DNA from: Manis javanica
Taxonomy: Eukaryota; Chordata; Mammalia; Pholidota; Manidae
Reading direction: 5' to 3'
Assembly (NCBI RefSeq): GCF_040802235.1
Contig: NC_133161.1
Span: 149,845,121 to 149,909,120 of the forward strand
DNA length: 64,000 nt
In this document: positions 11,863-32,492 of the stretch, piece by piece
Numbering within the stretch: position 1 is the stretch's first letter
How the letters are laid out: every line of letters begins with the position of its first letter
Program-made: the position numbers and the translations under genes
Notes under the pieces: generated by a model
Told to the model about the DNA's origin: nothing
The model's input: the letters and a program-made list of their open reading frames with translations, nothing else
Databases searched by the model: none

Positions 11863-13429
11863 TGCTTGGATTCTCTTTTGAACCAGCTATAACCTCGTCC
11901 TAGTTTTCAGTTAATGAGTGGACCAAAATCTTTAATGTGTGTGTATTTTTATATCTGTGTAAGACCCATGACTTCACTTTATTTTGAAAGTTATCTTTTA
12001 ACAGACAGAAAGGTGGGAGAAACTGAGGGAAAGAAAGAGACAAAGGGGGAAAAGGCCTCTTACCAGGTCTGAAGGGAATCAGTTAGAAGCCAGGTCTTCT
12101 GAGGGAGGCAGTCTGATGTAAATTTTCCTTTTCTCCCATCTGTTGTTCTCTTGGGTTGTGGCATTAGTCTGTGTTGAGGAAACAGAATTAAAAATAGAAT
12201 CTTTTCCCAACCCAGAAACTTCTCCACAAAGAGTAGGTAAGAAAACAGGTTTATTACTGAGTAAGCATAAATTAAGAAGGTGGCTCGCATCCCAGGGAAC
12301 CCACTAAGAGGGGAAGAAGGAACTCTCACCCCGATACAGCCCCACAGACACAACCCATTAGAAACATGTTCAAAGAGAAGCAATAACTAGTCCTCAAATA
12401 AGATGACGTGACAGCACCATTTATTAGAGACAGTTCATCCTAAATCCACCTGGTAATTAGTGGCCATCTATCTAAGGTAACTGGAACTATACAAAGAAAA
12501 AATGAATATCCATCTTTACGACAGAAGGTAGTTTTGCAATTGGGAGCCGGATGCCCCCCGAAGCTAGGCTCCTACCTGCCCACAGAAAGGGGAGCTAAGG
12601 GCACGGTTCCCAAGAGGTGGCTCCAGGGCCTTGAGAAACAGTTCCAGGGTCATCAAGCTACAAAAGGCTTATTTAACTTTTAAAAGGATTTACATGTATT
12701 TCAAAGAGACAGAGAAAGAAACTGCAAGTTTTCGAAAGTAAATGCTCTAAGAAAAGGTGTGTGTGGGGGGGACATCTCTTCCCTTATTTTTAAGAGGGAG
12801 ACTTAAGCCTCTTACTTTAAATGTTCACTTGTCCTTACGTGTGTCAATCATCAGTATAATTCCAGTACCAGCTGTGCAGTTGGTGGTGTGAACAATGCCC
12901 TCCCCCCAAAACATAATGCTACCCCCGCCAAGTGCAAGTCCAGCCCAAGCTCCTCAGGGCCTTATGCTCCCCTGCAGTGCAGGGGAGGCCTGGGCGAGCA
13001 CAGTGCCCACAAAGGAGACAGACAGGCCCAAGCCCCTTGCCATTCATGGCTGAAGGATGCCTCTGGTGGCACCAGATTAGCTGTCCCTGGAAAGGGCCCT
13101 CTGGGAGCTGGCGTCACCGACGGCCTGAGAAAAGCCTGAGGGACTTTCCATCTGTGGCCTCAATTCAGACCAAAGAGTTCCCAGAGAGAGGACACATGCA
13201 TGCACACCGTGCGTTCAGTCACGCTCTCGAGATGACTGCTCTTTTGTCAGGGCTACTTCCCCAGGAGGCGAGTCTGCCCCAAAGACGCTGGGCGACGCCA
13301 GTCACCCCCAGACTAAGAGCTGTGCAGACCCCATGTCCCCTCACCAGCACAGAGGCTGGCTCAGCGGCTCTGTCTCCAGGCTGGGCCTGTGCTGAGTCTT
13401 GAACCCAGCCTCCCAGTGTCCCTCGCTAA
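11863..13429. other. intergenic DNA, no feature seen
   Basis: No exon, named repeat or RNA gene recognised. The open frame of about 150 codons at 12932-13402 lies in GC-rich DNA, has no protein-family character, and is treated as chance. Confidence 0.4.
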
Positions 13430-13525
13430 CCTGGACTGTTCTTTCAAGAGGTCCCCGAGTCCCGGGTGCAAAGTTTCCAGCTCCTTCAAGAAGCCGAGCC
13501 CCGTAAGGGAATTGGAAGAGGGGAA
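13430..13525 (+). repeat. 96 bp segment duplicated at the 5' end of the 11.4 kb L1 insertion
   Basis: It matches 11381-11476 with five substitutions and no gaps. The flanks here are non-repetitive in appearance, so this is the probable donor copy. It contains CAAGAGGTCCCCGAGTCCCG in both places. Confidence 0.85.
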
Positions 13526-22079
<8,554 letters not shown>

Positions 22080-22700
22080 GATCTTTCCCACCCATTTAAC
22101 TCTTACTGATTCTAAGGTCTAAGTATCTCTTGAATTTGTCTCTTCTTCATTCTGGCTACCACCACCTTCGGAATTCATTACTTCTTTTCTGGACCACTGA
22201 AATAATCTCCGTTTCTGTGTTCACCTCCCTCAAATCCATGCTTTGCACAGCTGCCAGCATAACCCATTTAGAATAAACCTCTGACCATGTCACCTGCATG
22301 GTGAGTGACCTTCAGACTCATCGCCACGCAGGCAGGCCTCTCACTCGTGATGCCCTGAGGCCCTGCGGTTGGCCCTCTGTGCTGCAGTCATAACAGACCG
22401 CACAGCCTCTGCGTCCTCTGCCATCCTCAGTCCCGCCTCACCACAGCTACACTGGCCACCTGTCAGCTCCTTATCTTTCAGGTTACCATTCTCTGCCAGG
22501 AAACTTGCCAATTCTTAATACACCGTTTGTTCTGTCATTCTTGGTGTGCTTAAGTATTATTACACTTATTACTGTGTTGCCATCATTTACCTGCTGTCCC
22601 AATCAGACTGAATTCCTCTTAAGGGCAGAAAAAGTCTTACCTCTTAATCCACAGTGCCAACTGCATGAGGTACTTGTACTACCAGGTGAATGAACGTTAT
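22080..22700 (+). mobile_element. L2 3' end relic
   Basis: The segment follows the order of the L2 consensus end: CTCTGACCATGTCACCTGCA, then ACACTTATTACTGTGTTGCC, and finally a CTTAAGGGCAGAAAAAGTC stretch ending GGTGAATGAACG. It is highly diverged, as expected for this ancient family. Confidence 0.65.
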
Positions 22701-23940
22701 GTCCACGATGCCTTATCGAGTTGACTCCCACCTCTCAGGCCCTGCCGAAGTTCAGGCATCGTTCTGCCTCCAGTTGATCCACCTTCCTAATGCCACCTAA
22801 ATTCATTCCGAAGGACAATTCTGGTCCTTTCCCGCTAATTCTCAGAAACCTCCTATTGCTGTTGGCTCCTGCCTCATTTTCTCTGCTGCCCCAACAGCTC
22901 ACAGTGACCCACTGATTTTCCACTGGGACCTCTTGGCTCCATCCTCATTACAAACCTACCTGGGCAGGCAGCACCCAGCCAGTCTCCACTCTGACTTCTC
23001 AGTCACGACCTAACAAAGCTTATTAGCTCTAGACAGCCTCCCAGATCCAAAGCAGGACCTGACAGCACCGGTGAGTACAGGATTCTCCTATCACCCAGGT
23101 ACTGCCCTCCCCATTTCCACAGGGAAAAGCCTGTTTCAATCGCTCCATTTTACAGCAGTGATGTGCTACGGGCCAGGCAAGGCAGGGAGAAGTGACACTA
23201 AGTGGGGTGGGGGGGAGAGAAGAGGGACCACTGTCAATGGAGAATTCTAAAACAATACTAAAATTGACTAAAGGTCAGTCTGCGTTCTGTCACCAAGAAC
23301 CAGCAAGTCTTAACAATGTAATAAAATATCCCTCCCTGAGACGGCAAACTGGACCGTCACCACCACTGCTCGGCAGCCAACAGCAATTCAGGCATCTCTC
23401 CCTTCTGAAACCTTTAACCCACCCAAAACAGAACTAATTCTTCCATCAATTCTCTTCCTAAACCCTAATATACATCTGAATCTCCTACAAGGCCATAAGC
23501 ACATTAAGAGGAGTTTCTCTTTAACCCTCATCCAAACCTTCACGAACACATACACTCACCCTTCTGGCCAGCTCCCCTTCCGCAGCGTGCCTCAGCTGCC
23601 CCGTAGTCCTCCATGAGTACACGCGCCAAGTCCCGGTTGCTCTCAGTTGCTAGGAGAAAGAAATGGCGCACCTTACTCACCCCTTGGACCAGGCTAACCG
23701 CACAAAGAACATACTTTGATTTCCAACAGCAGGCATTGACGGAGCATTATGACCTGTGCACTCTCCTTGCTAAATACTCCTCTGCCCAGGGTAGTTCTTT
23801 CTTCCACGTGTCATTCTTCTTTGTATTAGTCCTGTGCGTCCAACTCGCCTCACTGCTAAGCCCCAGAGGAAATTTAAACACTCAGCCCTGTTTTTGAGCT
23901 GTAGACACAACACTCAGTTCTACTGAATAAAACTAGGGAC
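22701..23940. other. intergenic DNA downstream of SDHD
   Basis: Pyrimidine-rich non-coding DNA with no assigned feature. The SDHD transcript ends near its right edge. Confidence 0.45.
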
Positions 23941-23967
23941 AGTTTATGTAAAAGAATAGAATGCATT

Positions 23968-24005
23968 TTTATTATACAGCATTTTATTTTTTTAAAAACT
24001 TTATT
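23968..24005 (-). terminator. SDHD: SDHD polyadenylation signals
   Basis: Read on the minus strand, AATAAA occurs at 24005-24000, 23988-23983 and 23973-23968, about 710-740 bp after the SDHD stop. The last is followed by the text AATGCATTCTATTCTTTTAC. The length agrees with the known long 3' UTR of mammalian SDHD. Confidence 0.65.
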
Positions 24006-24711
24006 TTCATGGAATACAATTTCACATTAGATTCCCACAGTGGGAAAAAACAATTACTTACAGTTTGGACAAGTAAAATAAACACATTTGAAGATTAAGT
24101 CTCAGTTTGGAATCTGGAGTATTTTGATGCTTCTGTAGGGGACCTATTCCCCACATGGCACTTCCCTACGTTCAGAAGCTCTCCAGACTCTTCCTCCAAG
24201 GATTTAGAAATCGGTAGTGTGAAGTATCAGCATTTCCTAATCTTAAAGTCTAGGGCATGGACCACCAGTAACTGAGCAGAGGGGGGCATTCCCAAAGATT
24301 AAACACTGCCTGATTTCCTACAAAGTCCTTACTTATGAATCAACAGTCTTTCCCTTTCTCCATCACGCCAAGGACGGATACAGAAGCTTAATCAGGTACT
24401 GATAGTAGTAAAGCTGAATTCCCTTTAAGAGTTTGGTAAGTTCAAAAGCAAAAGCTCGAATACAATGCTTAGTTACACTGTGAGAAGCCAGGAGACAATG
24501 CCGTTAGCTCAGAATACAGAACTCAGTCTCTTGATTTCCTGGACACAATCACTCTTCAAACTTTTCCTCAAAGATTAAATTCTAAAAATAACCAGGTGAT
24601 TAGACTCGTCTCACCAACGCACTCATCATCTGTTATTTCCTCCTTGCTGTGAGCTGAATGGCATGGCAGCAAAGAGGTGTGCAACCGATTCTCAAAGCAC
24701 TAAGTCAAAGG

Positions 24712-24877
24712 TCAGAGCTTCCACAGCAGGGCCACAGCCCTGCAGATGCCCACGTCGTGGTAGTTGAAGTAGCAGAGCCCAGCGAAGGTCAAAGCTGAGA
24801 GCGCCAGAATGCCTGCCTTGGCAGCCTTCTGCGCTGTGGCCCCTGGAACGTAGTCAGTGACAACCTGGCCAAGGCCC
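24712..24877 (-). CDS. SDHD: SDHD coding exon 4 (terminal)
   Basis: The acceptor TCCTCAG precedes 24877 and the stop TGA is at 24714-24712. It encodes [12 protein letters not shown] through VALLWKL. This is the most conserved part of the protein, holding the quinone-site DY and the last two membrane helices ([15 protein letters not shown]-type). Confidence 0.97.
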
Positions 24878-27800
24878 CTGAGGAAACAAAGCCATAGTAT
24901 GAACAAAAAATCACAAGTGACCTAGGAGGCTATCCAGGTCTGCAAAACAATAATCAGGTTCAAAAGGCAGCTCACAGGAATAACAATCATAAACCAAAAT
25001 GAAGGAATCAAGAGTTCCTAAGAATATAATATAGACACCTTCCTATTCTTCAGATTTAACATCCCTGAGTCATTTCTATCAGAGACAGTAATTGCTACTC
25101 TGTTCATACTGGAGTTTTTTTAACCTAAAACAAATGCTCTAGTTTTTCATTAATTCAAAAATAATTAATTAAGCAGTTAATATGTGCCAGAACCTGTTAA
25201 GATGTTGGGAGAATCTCAAGAGAAAACATCCACACCCTTACAGGACATCTATCCCAGCAGATAAGGAAGAAAAGTAGTGTGCTTTCCAGAAAGGACACCC
25301 TGAATGAGCACCGCGTTCCAAAACAAGTGACAATGACCTTAGTGTCCTTGAGGAACAAAGAATAGTGTGGCTGGAGAACACGAGGTCAGAAGGCAGGGGC
25401 AAATCACGCAAGGCCCTGAAGGCCCTGAAGGTCGTGGTAAGGAGTTTGAAGCTTATTTGAAATATGATGGAAACCATAGATGTGCTGTAAGTAAGGAGTG
25501 ACCTAACTTTACTTTCAACAAGTTTTATTTAGATATAATTCACATGCCATAAAATTAACCTTTTTAAAGTATAAAATTCAGTAGCTTTTAGTATATTCAG
25601 AGTTGTGAGACTACATCACTATTTAATTCCAGAATATTTCCAGTACTCCCAAAAGAAATCCTGTCCCTGTCAGTCCATTACCCAACCACTGATTCATTTT
25701 CTGTCTCAAACATTAATTTGTCTATTCTTGACATTTATATAAATGAATCACACAATGTGGTCTTTGTTGTCAAGTTTCTTTCACTCAGCATAATGTTTTC
25801 AAGATTCCTCCTGTTGTAGCATGTATGGTTCTTCAATTCTTGGACAAGGGATATTCCTTTGTAAGAATGTATCACGTTTTACTTAGCTCTTCAGCAGCTG
25901 ACAGACATCTGGACTGTCTGCATCTTTTGGCCATTCTAAAGAACACTGCTATGAGCAGTCTAAGATTTTGTGTAGGGATGTTTTCAATTCTGGGGGGTAG
26001 GCAGCTCAAAGTGGAATCACTGACTGGTATGGTAACTCTTTATGGTGTACTTGCCAAAACTGTTTTCTAAAGTGGCTGCAACATTTCTTTTGAGAGTGCT
26101 GAAAATATTCTGGAATTAGATACAAGGGCTCCAACTTCCTGACATCCTTGAAACACTAGTTAATGTCCAATATGACAGCCACCCTAGCAGTGTGAAGGGG
26201 TGTCTTGCGGTTGTGACTGGCATTTCTGTAATGCCAAATGTGCTGAGCATCCTTGCATGTTCTATTGGCCCATTTGTTTATCCTCTTTGGAGAAATGTAG
26301 TTTTATTTTTTAAAAAGATGTCTCTGGCTACAGTGTGGCGAATGGACAGTGCTGGCAGGAACAGAAAAAGAAAACTAGTTAGGAGGCAACTGAAGAGACC
26401 TAGACAAGTCTATCAGCTGAACCCAGGCTGACAGGGAGACGGCGGAAAGTGACAATTCAGGCTATGTTTTAGGAGAGAATTAACAGAAAGAGCTGATGGA
26501 CTAGATGTGGGGTAAGACAAAAAGAAATATCTAGAATGACTCCCAGGATTTTTGGCTTGAGATACTAGACTTAACTGAGTTAGGGAAGAACAGGAGAGGA
26601 GGAGGTTTTAACGGGAAATTAAGAGACACTGGGGGCGGGGGAGTGATATGGGCAACGTTAAACTTAAGATTGCTATCAGACAGCCAGGTGGTTATGCTGG
26701 TTAGACAAATGGAAATGTAAGTCTGTGGGTCAGGAAAAGAGGTCAAATCTGAGCTCACCTTGGGAAAGTGTGTAGAGAACTTAAGAAAGGCAAGACCGAG
26801 TCAGAGGTCAGAGGAGAAGGAGCTAGCGGGGCAGACTGGTGGAGCTGCTGAGGAGGAAGAGAACAAGGTGAGTGTGGCACCTGGGAAGCCAAAGAGAAAT
26901 CATCTAGAGAGGGAATGGTCAACCAGTGTGAATGCCCCAGAGAATTCAAGCAAGAGAGAGAGACAGAGACAGATGACTGGGTTTGGAAGAACGAAGGTCC
27001 TAGGTGACTCTGGTAAGAATGACTTCATTAAATAGCTGGGATAAAAGTCCAATGAATGTGGGTTAAAAAGAGACTGGATGCTAAAAAAGGAGAGAGTGGA
27101 TGCTGAGGACTAGCGCACAATTAGACAACTCTTCCAAGTCACTGCGTGTGTGTGAAAAGTTAGAATCAGTGAAGTAGCTAGAGTGTCAACTGTAATAAAT
27201 ACATGTCACTTTAGAATGATCTCTTCTTCTGGCTTTTCATGGATTCAGATGGCTCTCCTTCAGGAAACACGTACTAGAGAAACACTAGCGTGCTGCGATC
27301 TCACACGCATCTGGAACCCTTCATTTCAGAAGGTCTATCTGTGTGAAGAGTAGTTCTCCTAACAACCCTAGAAACCAGGTAAGCAAAATCCCCTTTAACA
27401 CCAGCTAGAAAAGTACTCTCACAAATCACTTAACCTCCCCAGGGCTTAGTTCCCACACCTGTAGGGCAACAGTGTTGGTTAAGGTACTCCCTTCAGTTCT
27501 AACATTCAAAATGACCACCCATTCAAAATGATGTCAAAGTGAAGACATCAAGTATCATATTGTCCTTGAAAAACAACATGAAATGAACAACTCAAGGACT
27601 GTCATTTACAAACTTTCTAGAAGGTTCATTAACTTAGAAAGTCTAACAAACTATACTGGATAAAATAAGTAGAAATTGGAAATTCATTCAACAAATACTT
27701 AGTGTCATGTGTCAGGTTCTATTCTAGGCACTGAAGGCACAACATTCAACAAAAAGTCAAAAACTCATGTCACATTTCTTCTTTTTAAAGGGGCAAGACT

Positions 27801-30800
27801 GAACTTATCGTGTTTAGTAACACATATTTAAGAATACAAATTAAGAAACTATGATGAACTGTAAGGAAGTGATTACTCTAAAAATCAGGATAACAGTTTC
27901 TGGCAGGGAAGGCTGAAGAGTTCTGACTAAGATAGAACACAAGAACTTTCTGGAGTAGGTGGCAAAGTTCTATTTTTGACCTGGGTGGTGTGACCCTTGC
28001 AATAATTCATTAATTCACAGGGTTGATTCTTGTGATTTTCTGTATTTGTGCTTTCATTCTAGTGAGGAGAGACAAGAAATATACTATATATAGATGATAT
28101 AGTATTATTACAAGGTAATAAGAGCTACTGAGAAAAATAAAATAGGTGAGAGGGAGAAGAAATGCTGGGAAACATACTGCAATTGTGCAAAAGTGGTTAG
28201 AGAAGGCTTCATTTAGAAGGTGACATTTAAGATGTGCATAAAATGAGGGAACAAGCCAGGTATACAACTAGAAAGGACAGTTACAGGCAGAAGGGACAGA
28301 CAGAATAAACCCTGAGGCTGGGAGTATCCCTGACATGTTTGAGAATTATCAAGGAGACAGGAATGAGAGCAGCTGGACATGAGGGAAGAAACAGAGCCAG
28401 ATCACAGGAAGTCTGCAGACCACGCTAAGAATGACAACTTGTAGTTTCAGTAAGATTAGGTGACAATGAAAGTTTGAGAAGACAAATGTGTTGACCCACA
28501 TGACTTAATATTTTAACAGGATCACTGGGGCTACTGTGTTAGGAACAGACAGAAGGGGGACTGCTTAGGAGACGACTACGGGTATCAAGATGACGGCTGA
28601 GTTTGGGGCCTGAACAAACAGAAGAATGAAAATGCCATTAATTCAGATGGGCAAGAGTATTGGAGGAAGAGAGCTGGGCAAGGTCAGAACTGTCCTGTAA
28701 CATGCTATATTCAAAATGCCTATTAGATATGAAAGTGAAGACATCAAGTAAGCAAGGGATACATAAATCTGGGCATATATATGTTTCAAAGGTTTCTATA
28801 GGTTTTGGGTATCTCAGTCAACTTCTCCCTCTCGCACTACAATGAGACCAGTTCCCGACAAACAACATGAGCTGATAACACAATACTGAGGGGGCTGCTG
28901 TACTTGCCAGTGGCTATGGAGAGTGAGGGCTGCGGCCAGGGAGTAGTCCATCGCAGAGCAAGGGCTCAGATAAGCAGCTGGAAGGAGGCCCAGGAGCAGG
29001 GCACTAGCGACCCTCTCGGCAGTCCAGTGGACAGATGCAGCCCTGGAGCCGGCTATGGAAGAACGGCCAGATTCGTGAGAACTGAAGGGGAAAACACGCA
29101 TCTTTCCCAGTCAACATTTGCCACAAAATAACCCAGACTGACAGAAGAGCAAACACTATGCATCTAACACAACACTGAACATAAACTGGGGAAGATAAAA
29201 TAGGTAGTTGAAAGAAATGCTATCTCCTTTTTTCGAAGTCTTTCAGCACAGAAGTCTCAACACCTACATATACTGATTAGAAGACAGATCTACACTGCTT
29301 ACAGGCAAGATGGTGGACAGAAGCTCTTTGCAGAATCACCAATCTTGAACTTTTGAGCATAAATTACTGACACCTGAAGAATTCCTTTAAAATATTACTC
29401 TTTTAGTTACACTATCTAATCTTTGGAAGTAAGGTAATACTAAAAATTCTCCCAAAACAAAATTAAACCAGCCAACTCAGAGCAGAGTTCTGATTTCAGC
29501 TTTTAGGAGCATGGTCTCCTTCTGTCCCACTACTTATAAACAGTCCAAAACAGATACGAAATATAAAATATCTTAAGGAAGTGAAAAACAAACTGGGCTT
29601 TAAACACGTCCTTGAGTGCCCCTGTTTTTGGTAACCTCCACTCCCCCTGGGACTCTGTAACAGGACGGGGCAGGGACACATACATTAAAAACTATGTAGA
29701 TGGCTTTAGGGGCTTTGCTTCAGCCCCAACCCTCCACCCCCACCCCGTGAAAACCATTCTACTACATCTGCCTGAACTAAACCAAGGAATGCAGAAACAA
29801 AAATGTCGAGGAAAAAATGATTCTAAAACACAGAAAAACGATCCTTGCCTAATTTCTCCTAACCCAGATGCAGCTACATCTAAGTGGTTGACTTAAGAAT
29901 CAAGAGAAGTCTTTATCTCTGTAAAATATTGCTTTTTCCAGACATAAAAATAAAAATACAGTTAACTCATTCACCAACAGACTTTCTAAGACTAATGTTA
30001 ATAATACCTGAACAGTATTCATCTCAGAAATACCATAAGACTTTATTATCAATCTATATAAAAATAGGCAAGTCAATGGCAGCTAAGAATACACATGGCT
30101 CTCTAATTGTCTACCATTCCAAACCCCTTGTAGCTGGCTCCTCTCCATCAGCTAAACAAATAAGAATGACAAAACTATATTGAACAAACTCTTCCTAGAG
30201 CTATTTTCTTTTAAAAAAAATCAGAAATTTTAAAGAAAGACTTAGACCAGAAGGTACTCTGTGAGTGTAAACAGCATTATTCAACTGTGCTGGTACTGTC
30301 TGCCAAGAGGTAGGCTAGGCCTTCATCTGACAGCACTGGATGCAACCTGCCCCCACAGACCAAGTCCTGCCACCAGCAGTCGGCCCAGATGAGGGCGGCC
30401 AGAGCCCAGAAGGCAGCAGCTACAGAGGAAACATACAGTGGCAGCCGCGAGACAGGTGGACGTGCTGCGCTCCACAGCATCCGGGGGCACTGGGGTCCTG
30501 AAGAAATGCTGAGACATGAGCAGGTCTGATCACTGGGCTTCGGAGGGAAAGAGCTGAGGAAACAGACATCGGGAGATTATTAGCACCTTTCCTCCAGCAG
30601 GACTGACAGACTTCCTAAATGACTACAGGCAAGTTACTTAACCCCAAGCAGAAGATAACATCTCATCTACACAATGAGGAAGCATCTATGGCACTGAGTT
30701 GCTGGAAGGTCAGACTAAGTAGCTACAGGAAGACTGAAAAGTAACCAACCATGTAAGTAAAAGAGCTTCACTCTCACTGATTTTAAAAAGTAAATTATAA

Positions 30801-32459
30801 CTCCTTTTGCCTTCCATTTATTCATCTATTCATCCAACAAACATTAGTACATACAAGACTATATACTCTGCACTGGAGCATGAGAGATAAAAGACCTAAT
30901 ATTCATCCCCAAGAAATTCAGAATAGTTTGGGAATAAGACTTTCTATCATAGTCATCCTTTTCAAGATCAATTTCTCCACCTGCATTCTTGAACATATCC
31001 CTTTCTGTCCCCTTTTGGATCCTGTCTCTTCATTAAAAAATACACCTAAGTTCTGCCAGCTCCACCACTTACTAGCTGTGAGATAATGAGCAATTAAGTT
31101 AAGTAGGCTCTTTATACCTCAATGTCATCATTTGTAAAATGAAAGTAACAACACTAACACTCTGCTGAAAATCAATGTATGTAAGGTGCTCAGCATAATT
31201 CCCAGAAGCCGCAGCACTTAAAAAGGTCATTCCTCTCCTGTATCTTTAACTGCTCCTTCCTACCGGCCATTTCTCCTCACCGACGTGACATATTTAGCCC
31301 TAGGTCCTCTGTCCCCTAACTAGTGCCCTGGCACTCTTCCCCTGCATTTCTTCTCTTTCCAGCTATGCTTCTTTAAAGTGCTGTCCAAAGCACCTTGACG
31401 TCCTCACTTCGCCTCACTCTTCAAGTCAAGCCTGTTCTATCCCCACCAGAGCTGCTCTGCTAGGTCGCACCGGAGTCCGCGTGACCACATCCTGCAGGTC
31501 CGTACCGTTCGGCCTCCAAGTCATGGGCCTTCCCGCACCACCGGGCACTGGCGGCTTTTCCGCCCTCTGCCAACGGAACTCTCTTCTGGTCCTCCCGGTC
31601 TCCTGCACTCACGCCCCAGGATGCCATCATCTGCCCTGCGCTCTCCTCCCTTCCTGTGCCCGCTCGGCGCCTACTGTCGACGGCTTGGGACACCCGGTTC
31701 TCTATCTACGGTCCTCATCTTTCTCCAGGGCCCGCTGGGCTCCCCCCCGACCCCACAGTCTTCAGATTCGCCAAGCCAGGAACTACAGCCGCCCTTCCGC
31801 TCACTTCCGGTCACCTTGAGCTCCACACTCCAGTAAGCCCCGGCGCGTTCCGTTCTCTCACCCCAAGCAGTCCCTACACTGCTTCGCCGCTTTTGCTCAC
31901 CCCGCAGCTCGAACCCTTAAAAGGCACCGCAGGCGCACCTGCTTCGGACACCCAGACGGGGCAGTCCTTCCAAAACACCGTTCCTGGGGGCCGGCTTAGC
32001 AATGTGTGGACGGCACAGCACTTTCTGCTTTATGGTCAAGCCTGCTTATATGTGTTTTCCCTGTAAAAGTCAAAACTCTGAGGGCAGAACTGTTTCACTC
32101 ACGTCTGAACTTCCGCTTGCGCGTGGAACCACACAAACGCCCGGGGAAAGGCCTACCGAGCTGGCGCCCGCCCCTACACCGAGTCCGGGAAACGGGCAAG
32201 CCGGGCCCCGGGCCTCGGGTCCCGCCGCCTCCCGCCGCAGGGTGAGCACGCGCGGACGGCAGCGGGCCGCGGCCTCCGAGCTCCCACCTCACTCGGCCCG
32301 GCCCCGGCGCTCACTGCGGCTCTCGGCAGGGGCCACGGCGGCCGAGGAGGGGCCACGCCCGGGCCAGTCCTCCCCGCGCGCCCTGCCGCGCTGCCGGGAG
32401 CCCTCACCTTGGCCGCCTCGGACAGCGCCCAGGACGCTCAGCCTCCAGAGAAGCGCCAT
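24712..32459 (-). CDS. SDHD: succinate dehydrogenase cytochrome b small subunit
   Basis: SDHD is the small membrane anchor of respiratory complex II in the inner mitochondrial membrane. With SDHC it binds haem b and the ubiquinone to which succinate electrons pass. Coding exons are 32459-32408, 30553-30437, 29052-28908 and 24877-24712 (52, 117, 145 and 166 bp), giving 159 residues as in human. Haem-ligand His102 (in LTLHSHW) and the ubiquinone-site Asp113-Tyr114 (TDY) are present. Three membrane helices follow the mitochondrial presequence. The presequence (exon 2) is much more diverged than the mature part. Intron 3 starts with GC instead of GT. The gene is divergent from TIMM8B with a shared CpG-island promoter. 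Human SDHD is a paraganglioma tumour suppressor. Confidence 0.97.
25160..27030 (+). mobile_element. old L1M-type 3' end, split by a later L1 piece
   Basis: The two halves (about 25160-25511 and 26306-27030) follow one common mammalian L1 3'-UTR consensus: CGCAAGGCCCTGAAG, GTGGTAAGGAGTTTGAAG, then after the interruption CTCTGGCTACAGTGTGG, TTAGGAGGCAACTG and CTCCCAGGATTTTTGGCTTG. The sequence resumes where it left off, showing nesting. The subfamily is not assigned. Confidence 0.6.
25512..26305 (-). mobile_element. L1 fragment (antisense) inserted in an older L1
   Basis: The segment begins TTTATTTAGATATAATTCAC and continues through CATAATGTTTTCAAGATTC to AGTGGCTGCAACATTTC, the usual order of an inverted L1 end. 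It interrupts the older LINE described at 25160-27030. Confidence 0.65.
28060..28800 (+). mobile_element. old L1M-type 3' end, second copy
   Basis: It resembles the same consensus as 25160-27030: AGAGAAGGCTTCATTTAGAA, GGTGACATTTAAGATGTGC, AACAGGATCACTGGGGCTAC and AAAATGCCTATTAGATATG. Diverged, same orientation. Confidence 0.55.
28908..29052 (-). CDS. SDHD: SDHD coding exon 3 (helix 1 and haem ligand), GC donor
   Basis: The acceptor CCATAG precedes 29052. It encodes from GSRAASVHW to LTLHSHW, including [11 protein letters not shown] and [11 protein letters not shown]. The 145 bp length equals that of human. The exon is followed by GCAAGT, so the intron is GC-AG. The nearest GT, four bases on, would shift the frame. 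Confidence 0.94.
29053..30436 (-). other. SDHD: SDHD intron 2
   Basis: A 1.4 kb intron with no assigned repeat and no other feature seen. Confidence 0.7.
30437..30553 (-). CDS. SDHD: SDHD coding exon 2 (presequence)
   Basis: The acceptor CTCAG precedes 30553 and the donor GTATGT follows 30437. It encodes [19 protein letters not shown] and the rest of the presequence. The exact 117 bp length and both phases agree with human exon 2. Its second half ([19 protein letters not shown]) is well diverged from human. Confidence 0.93.
30554..32407 (-). other. SDHD: SDHD intron 1
   Basis: It contains a weak MIR-like stretch near 30620-30700 and a clearer MIR at about 31050-31205 (CCACTTACTAGCTGTGAGAT, TCATCATTTGTAAAATGAAA). 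The part right of 32100 is CpG-island sequence. Confidence 0.7.
31050..31205 (+). repeat. MIR element
   Basis: MIR core with the usual order: CCACTTACTAGCTGTGAGAT, a run similar to the serial 'cctcagtttcc' box, then CATTTGTAAAATGAAAGTAA. It lies in SDHD intron 1. Confidence 0.7.
32408..32459 (-). CDS. SDHD: SDHD coding exon 1 (start codon)
   Basis: ATG is at 32459-32457 and encodes [17 protein letters not shown], the start of the mitochondrial presequence (human MAVLWRLS). The donor GTGAGG follows position 32408. The exon ends one base into codon 18, as in human. Confidence 0.95.
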
Positions 32460-32492
32460 GTCGCTCCCGAAGGCTCAAGGTCACCCAGCGAC

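Larger units (their letters stand above)
24878..28907 (-). other. SDHD: SDHD intron 3 with nested LINE relics
   Basis: A 4 kb GC-AG intron. Besides the L1 pieces listed separately, a MIR-like stretch lies near 27425-27500 and an old LINE trace (ATTCATTCAACAAATACTTA) at 27682-27701. Confidence 0.7.

Noticed and set aside
13430-13525. 96 bp segment as an exon of an unknown gene (it is followed by GGTAATG)
   Set aside because: No acceptor AG at its left border, and the duplicated copy ends one base short of the would-be donor.
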